Shown piece by piece: positions 60,553 to 64,000 of a stretch of DNA of 64,000 nt. The notes beneath the pieces were generated by a model that ran no database searches, was not told where the DNA came from, and was given only the letters and a program-made list of their open reading frames with translations. Source of the DNA: CAVVDT01 sp963747005 (GTDB taxonomy: Bacteria > Pseudomonadota > Alphaproteobacteria > Rhizobiales > Aestuariivirgaceae); NCBI GenBank assembly GCA_963747005.1, contig CAVVDT010000012.1, positions 157,234 to 221,233 of the forward strand. The letters are read 5' to 3'. A program made the translations under genes and the position numbers. Position 1 is the first letter of the stretch. Each line of letters opens with the position of its first letter.

Positions 60553-61434
60553 ATGGATCGCTTTACCCGCAGCTTGCAGCTCGCCGGCGCCAGCTGGCAG
60601 GTGTTGCGTTCGGATCGCGAATTGCTGTTCCTGCCGCTGCTTTCCTTCGTGTCGATGATGTTCGTTCTGTACGCTTGCGTGGTGCTGTTGCAGGTTGCCG
60701 GCATCAGGCTGCCGGCAGGACATGGCAGCGATGCCGCGCAGGCGATGCAGTCGAACCCGGCGCTCTACGCCTGGCTGTTCGTCTACTACCTGGTCACCTA
60801 TTTCGTGATCTTCTTCTTCAACACGGCGCTGGTCGGCGCCGCGCTTGAACGGCTGAACGGCGGCAATCCCACCGTCGGTTCCGCCCTTGCCCTGGCGCTG
60901 CAGCGCATCGGCCCGATCTTCGGCTACGCCGTCGTCTCGGCAACCGTCGGGGTGCTGATGGCGCTGGTGGTGGAACGCGTCGCCGGCATTCTCGGGCGCC
61001 TGGTCGGGGCCGGCCTCACCATGGCCTGGACCATTGCCACGTTTCTCGTCGTTCCCGTCATGGCCGCCGAGGGCGTCGGGCCGGTTGCCGCCATCGAGGA
61101 AAGCGCCGGCCTGGTGCGCAGGACCTGGGGCGAGAACCTGATCGGCAATGTCGGCATCTCCCTCGCCATGTCGGCGATCGGGGGCGCCATCGTGTTCCTG
61201 GGCCTCGCCTGCGGACTTGCAGCCGACGTTCGAGGCTATCCGGGGCTCGCCGTGCCGATCATGATCGCCACGGGACTCCTGTTCGCCACGAGCCTGCTGG
61301 TGGGCTCGGCGCTCAGAGGCATCTACGTGGCGGCGGTCTACTACTATGCGGTCGCCGGCAAGACGCCGTGGGGCTTCGACGGGCATGTGCTGCAAGGCGC
61401 GTTCGCGCAAAAAGGCGACGGCCTCGCGATCTGA
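60553..61434 (+). CDS. DUF6159-type integral membrane protein
   Basis: A 293-residue protein with about six hydrophobic segments: LFLPLLSFVSMMFVLYACVV, VTYFVIFFFNTALVGAALER, GPIFGYAVVSATVGVLMAL, ATFLVVPVMAAE, then two near the C-terminus. SWQVLRSDRELLFLPLLS and FLVVPVMAAEGVGPVAAIEE are typical of the family (formerly unnamed). Function unknown. ATG 60553 has GAGGAGA upstream; a GTG at 60535 is also in frame. Follows the cyclase gene at 145 nt. Confidence 0.8.
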   Translation: MDRFTRSLQLAGASWQVLRSDRELLFLPLLSFVSMMFVLYACVVLLQVAGIRLPAGHGSDAAQAMQSNPALYAWLFVYYLVTYFVIFFFNTALVGAALERLNGGNPTVGSALALALQRIGPIFGYAVVSATVGVLMALVVERVAGILGRLVGAGLTMAWTIATFLVVPVMAAEGVGPVAAIEESAGLVRRTWGENLIGNVGISLAMSAIGGAIVFLGLACGLAADVRGYPGLAVPIMIATGLLFATSLLVGSALRGIYVAAVYYYAVAGKTPWGFDGHVLQGAFAQKGDGLAI

Positions 61435-61461
61435 TCCTCGCCGGGGCGGCGATACCCAAAG

Positions 61462-61941
61462 TCAATCGCCGCCATCCAGCAAGCCGTGCCGGCGGTGCCA
61501 GTCCTCCAGCGATTCCGCGGGATAGAGGTCGTCGCGCTCTTCGTTGCCGGCCCCTTCGATCCTCACCCAGCCGGGCTTCGATGCCAGCATGATATGGACC
61601 GTTTCCGGCGGTTCCGGCAGGGGCGTATCGATGGCGCTGGCGAAAGGATGCACCAGTTCGGGCCAGCGCGGGTCCCAGACCCACAGGGCCGAGCCGCAGC
61701 GCGAGCAGAACCGCCGTTCGCCGGGGCTCTCCACCCCGTCGATGACGGCATGAAACACGCTGATCGCTTCGGCGCCGGTCACCGAAAGACTGTCAGCCCG
61801 CCCGCCCAGATTGACGGCATATCCCCCGCCGCCGGCGGTCTTGCGGCAGATCGAGCAGTAGCAGCGCAAATAGGGCACGGGCGCATAGGCCTCCAGCGAA
61901 AACCGCACGGCGCCGCAATAACAGGATCCCTCAAGGTGCAT
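61462..61941 (-). CDS. GFA-family (glutathione-dependent formaldehyde-activating-like) protein
   Basis: A 159-residue GFA protein. Zinc-binding cysteines are at CYCGAVRF (C-x-C-G), LRCYCSICRKTAG (C-x-C-x-x-C) and FCSRCGSALW (C-x-x-C-G-S). Most members have no proven enzyme activity; formaldehyde activation is uncertain. Convergent with the DUF6159 gene. Confidence 0.88.
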   Translation of the reverse strand: MHLEGSCYCGAVRFSLEAYAPVPYLRCYCSICRKTAGGGGYAVNLGGRADSLSVTGAEAISVFHAVIDGVESPGERRFCSRCGSALWVWDPRWPELVHPFASAIDTPLPEPPETVHIMLASKPGWVRIEGAGNEERDDLYPAESLEDWHRRHGLLDGGD

Positions 61942-62007
61942 GTCGGCCCTCCTTGTCTGATCGATCTTTGCAGGGACAATAATACCAAATCCCGGCCGGT
62001 CGCGCGG

Positions 62008-63099
62008 TCATTCGTCGGCGTCCGATCCGCCGATCCAGCCGCGCCGCCAGAACGACCACAAGAGCCCGCCCGCCACGGCGGCCATCAGGCCGAGTGCAAA
62101 CGGGTAACCGTAGCGCCATCCCAGTTCGGGCATGTTCCAGGGCGATGCCTTGGGGTCGAAATTCATGCCGTAGAGGCCGGCGATGAAGCTCAACGGTATG
62201 AACACCGTCGCCATGATGGTCAGCACCTTCATGATCTCGTTCATGCGGTTGCTGAGGCTGGACAGATAGGTTTCCACCAGGCCGGAACAGACCTCGCGGT
62301 AGGTTTCGATGATGTCGATGAGCTGGATGGTGTGGTCGTAGCAGTCCCTGAGATAGACCTTGGTGCGCTCTTCGAAGAAGCGGCCTTCCTGGCGCAACAG
62401 GGCGCTGAGCATCTCGCGCTGCGGCCAGACGGCACGGCGCAGATCGAGCAGGTCGCGCTTTGTCTCGTGAATGATGCCCAGCAGCCTTTCCCTTGGCCTG
62501 CTCACCACGAGGCCTTCCAGGTGCTCGACCTCCTCGCCGCGGCGCTCAAGCGCGGGAAAGTAGCCATCGATCACCGCATCGAGAAGCGCATAGGCAAGGT
62601 AGTCGGCGCCCAGCTTGCGGATCTGCGCGCCGTCGCGGCGCAGGCGCTGGCGGACCGGCTCGAAGACATCGCCCGGCCTTTCCTGAAAGGTGACCACGAA
62701 GCCTTTGCCGAGAAACAGGGAGACCTGTTCGGTCTCCTTCGCGGAGGGCTCCGACAGCATGCGCGTGACGATGAACAGGTGGTCGTCGTACTCTTCCACC
62801 TTGGGGCGCTGGTGGACGTTGATGACGTCTTCGAGCGCCAACTGGTGCATGTTGAACAGTTTGCCGATCGCCTCGATCAGCGCGATGTCGGCGAGGCCAT
62901 TGACATTGATCCATGTGACCGACCGGCTGCCGACCACCTCTTGCAGCTCGCCGACATCGCCGGTGGCTTTCTCGATGCAGCCGGTTTCGTCATAGGAGAG
63001 ATAGTCCACCGCCGTCGGCGCGGATGCAGGATCGGCCACCAGGGTGCCCGGCGGGGCGCCTGCGGAGGTACGCTTGCGGTGCAACTTGCGTTTGACCAT
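62008..63099 (-). CDS. corA: CorA magnesium/cobalt transporter
   Basis: A 363-residue CorA channel. A long cytoplasmic part (WINVNGLADIALIEAIG, HQLALEDVINVHQRPKVEEYD), the stalk helix (LVETYLSSLSNRMNEIMKVLTIMAT) and two C-terminal helices: FIPLSFIAGLYGMNFD (with GMN, the periplasmic pore motif) and YGYPFALGLMAAVAGGLLW. ATG 63097-63099. The N-terminus is basic and has no membrane segment. Single gene, not in an obvious operon. Confidence 0.93.
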   Translation of the reverse strand: MVKRKLHRKRTSAGAPPGTLVADPASAPTAVDYLSYDETGCIEKATGDVGELQEVVGSRSVTWINVNGLADIALIEAIGKLFNMHQLALEDVINVHQRPKVEEYDDHLFIVTRMLSEPSAKETEQVSLFLGKGFVVTFQERPGDVFEPVRQRLRRDGAQIRKLGADYLAYALLDAVIDGYFPALERRGEEVEHLEGLVVSRPRERLLGIIHETKRDLLDLRRAVWPQREMLSALLRQEGRFFEERTKVYLRDCYDHTIQLIDIIETYREVCSGLVETYLSSLSNRMNEIMKVLTIMATVFIPLSFIAGLYGMNFDPKASPWNMPELGWRYGYPFALGLMAAVAGGLLWSFWRRGWIGGSDADE

Positions 63100-63315
63100 C
63101 GGCCACGTCCAGTCAATTGGTCCGGAGCATTGGCGCCGCGCAATGGCAGCGGCAACGCCGGGCAATGGCATCTCACCCTCAATGCTATACCTAAATCGAC
63201 GACCCGCGCCACATCCCCGCCCGGCAGGGTCGCTGCCCGCCGCGCGACCGGCAGCGTAGACGCTTTGCGAAATAGCGTCCGATGCGGGGGCGCCGAACGC
63301 CGGTCCGGGGACGAT

Positions 63316-63804
63316 TCAAAGTGGCTTGCCGGCGGCAGCCCATCTTTCGGTTTCGCGATGCTTTCCCAGACCCACCGTATCGAACTCATCCAATCCCGGC
63401 GCGGCGATGACGCCGATCGTTCTGAGCGCCTGGCTGACGGGCCCATTGGGCCAGCCCTGCTTGTAGCCTTCGCTGGCCGGTGAAAAGACCAGGCTTGCCT
63501 TGTCCCAGACCAGCGCGTCCTGACCGCCCTGCCCGCCGAAGTAGAAGGTCGTCATGAAGGCAACGGACGTTTGACGGGAAACTTCGATAGCGAGAGCGTA
63601 CAGCCCGTGGGGACAACCCCGCATCGGCTCGGGAGGCTCCACTGCCGGATCCGATGCATGATCTGCAAGTTCCCTTGCGAGCGCGTCCGTAATTGGCAGC
63701 AGCGCAAAGCCCTGCACCAGAGGGCACAAACGAGCACTTGCAACGTCCTTGACGCCGGCCGCCAAGCCTTCGGATCTGGCGATGAGGGCCTGGACATCGT
63801 GCAT
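63316..63804 (-). CDS. hypothetical protein
   Basis: About 162 residues from ATG 63802-63804; the frame extends upstream to TTG near 63858. Mixed alpha/beta look without membrane segments; a hydrophobic strand VSRQTSVAFMTTFYFGGQGG and LYALAIEV stand out. Codon use and hydrophobic pattern look like a real protein, but no family was recognised. No clear ribosome binding site. Confidence 0.55.
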   Translation of the reverse strand: MHDVQALIARSEGLAAGVKDVASARLCPLVQGFALLPITDALARELADHASDPAVEPPEPMRGCPHGLYALAIEVSRQTSVAFMTTFYFGGQGGQDALVWDKASLVFSPASEGYKQGWPNGPVSQALRTIGVIAAPGLDEFDTVGLGKHRETERWAAAGKPL

Positions 63805-63964
63805 GGCATGCGCACAGGCGCGCAATGGCCTGCCTCCGAAGCGGGCCTGAGGGGACAAGGGGAAGCCCGCATGCCCATGCTATCACGCCCGTCCCGCCTC
63901 GTATCGGTTCGAGGGGGAAATCCAGACCGCAGCCCTTGTCTTGATTTCTTCCCCTCAGAATGCG

Positions 63965-63985
63965 CTAACTTGTTGATGAAGTTAG
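63965..63985 (+). promoter_or_regulatory. palindromic operator upstream of a gene beyond the window
   Basis: CTAACTT (63965-63971), 7 nt, AAGTTAG (63979-63985) form a perfect palindrome. It is followed by a GAGAGGGAT string that looks like a ribosome binding site, so a gene probably starts just beyond position 64000. MarR/TetR-type regulators often use such sites near the start of their own gene. Confidence 0.45.
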
Positions 63986-64000
63986 GTATTCGAGAGGGAT

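Overview
The window is GC-rich chromosomal DNA from an alphaproteobacterium, most likely a member of the Hyphomicrobiales (Rhizobiales). The evidence is the gene order (ruvX-pyrB-pyrC'-plsY-dprA-topA-rnr; rplM-rpsI near argC; heme A synthase near a DUF2842 gene), a fused cysN/cysC, a LexA-type GTTC-N7-GTTC box, TTAA-N7-TTAA (CtrA-type) boxes, and three copies of a palindrome with core CCGAAAAGTGG/CCACTTTTCGG that I associate with this order. No rRNA, CRISPR array, prophage or intact transposase is visible. One tRNA, tRNA-Leu(GAG), lies at the left end.

Layout. 0-2.6 kb: tRNA-Leu, lipB, a lipoprotein, and acyP with a VOC protein. 2.9-5.3 kb: three surface-glycan genes in a row (GT61 glycosyltransferase, TagD-like cytidylyltransferase, LicD phosphotransferase), the last with an AT-rich 3' half; this looks like a small acquired glycan phospho-decoration cassette. 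5.4-11.2 kb: propionyl-CoA carboxylase alpha subunit, a class III nucleotide cyclase, a gene-free kilobase with a LexA-box promoter, a structured RNA candidate and dispersed palindromes, a GNAT and a UPF0173 hydrolase. 11.4-23.5 kb: housekeeping genes (ruvX, aidB-like, pyrB, a metal-site-less pyrC', plsY, dprA, topA, rnr). 23.6-28 kb: PhoX-like protein, DUF983, a coiled-coil protein behind a perfect CtrA box, NUDIX hydrolase and a small secreted protein.

28-40 kb is rich in sulfur and cysteine metabolism (cysD, cysNC, cysK, sseA; metY follows at 47.5 kb), mixed with a LysR regulator, an SDR/EthD pair, a GST, gmk/yicC and a 2OG-Fe oxygenase. A 268-bp MITE-like element flanked by TA sits between cysK and alaX and appears to have split what was one transcription unit. 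40-50 kb holds a second structured RNA candidate, marC, argC, rpsI/rplM, a thioesterase, an enoyl-CoA hydratase, metY, heme A synthase and a DUF2842 protein.

50-58.5 kb is a compact exopolysaccharide locus: a deacetylase and a Wzc/GumC-like protein with a degraded kinase domain on one strand; a Wza-like exporter, a GT4 glycosyltransferase, a WcaJ-type initiating transferase and an O-antigen ligase/polymerase on the other. CtrA-like boxes lie in its two promoter regions. The parts list resembles holdfast or unipolar-polysaccharide loci. 58.6-64 kb carries a second cyclase (fused to TPR repeats), a DUF6159-type membrane protein, a GFA protein, CorA, a hypothetical protein, and a palindromic operator in front of a gene that starts just beyond the window.

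All calls come from reading the sequence and from memory of protein families; no database search was possible.
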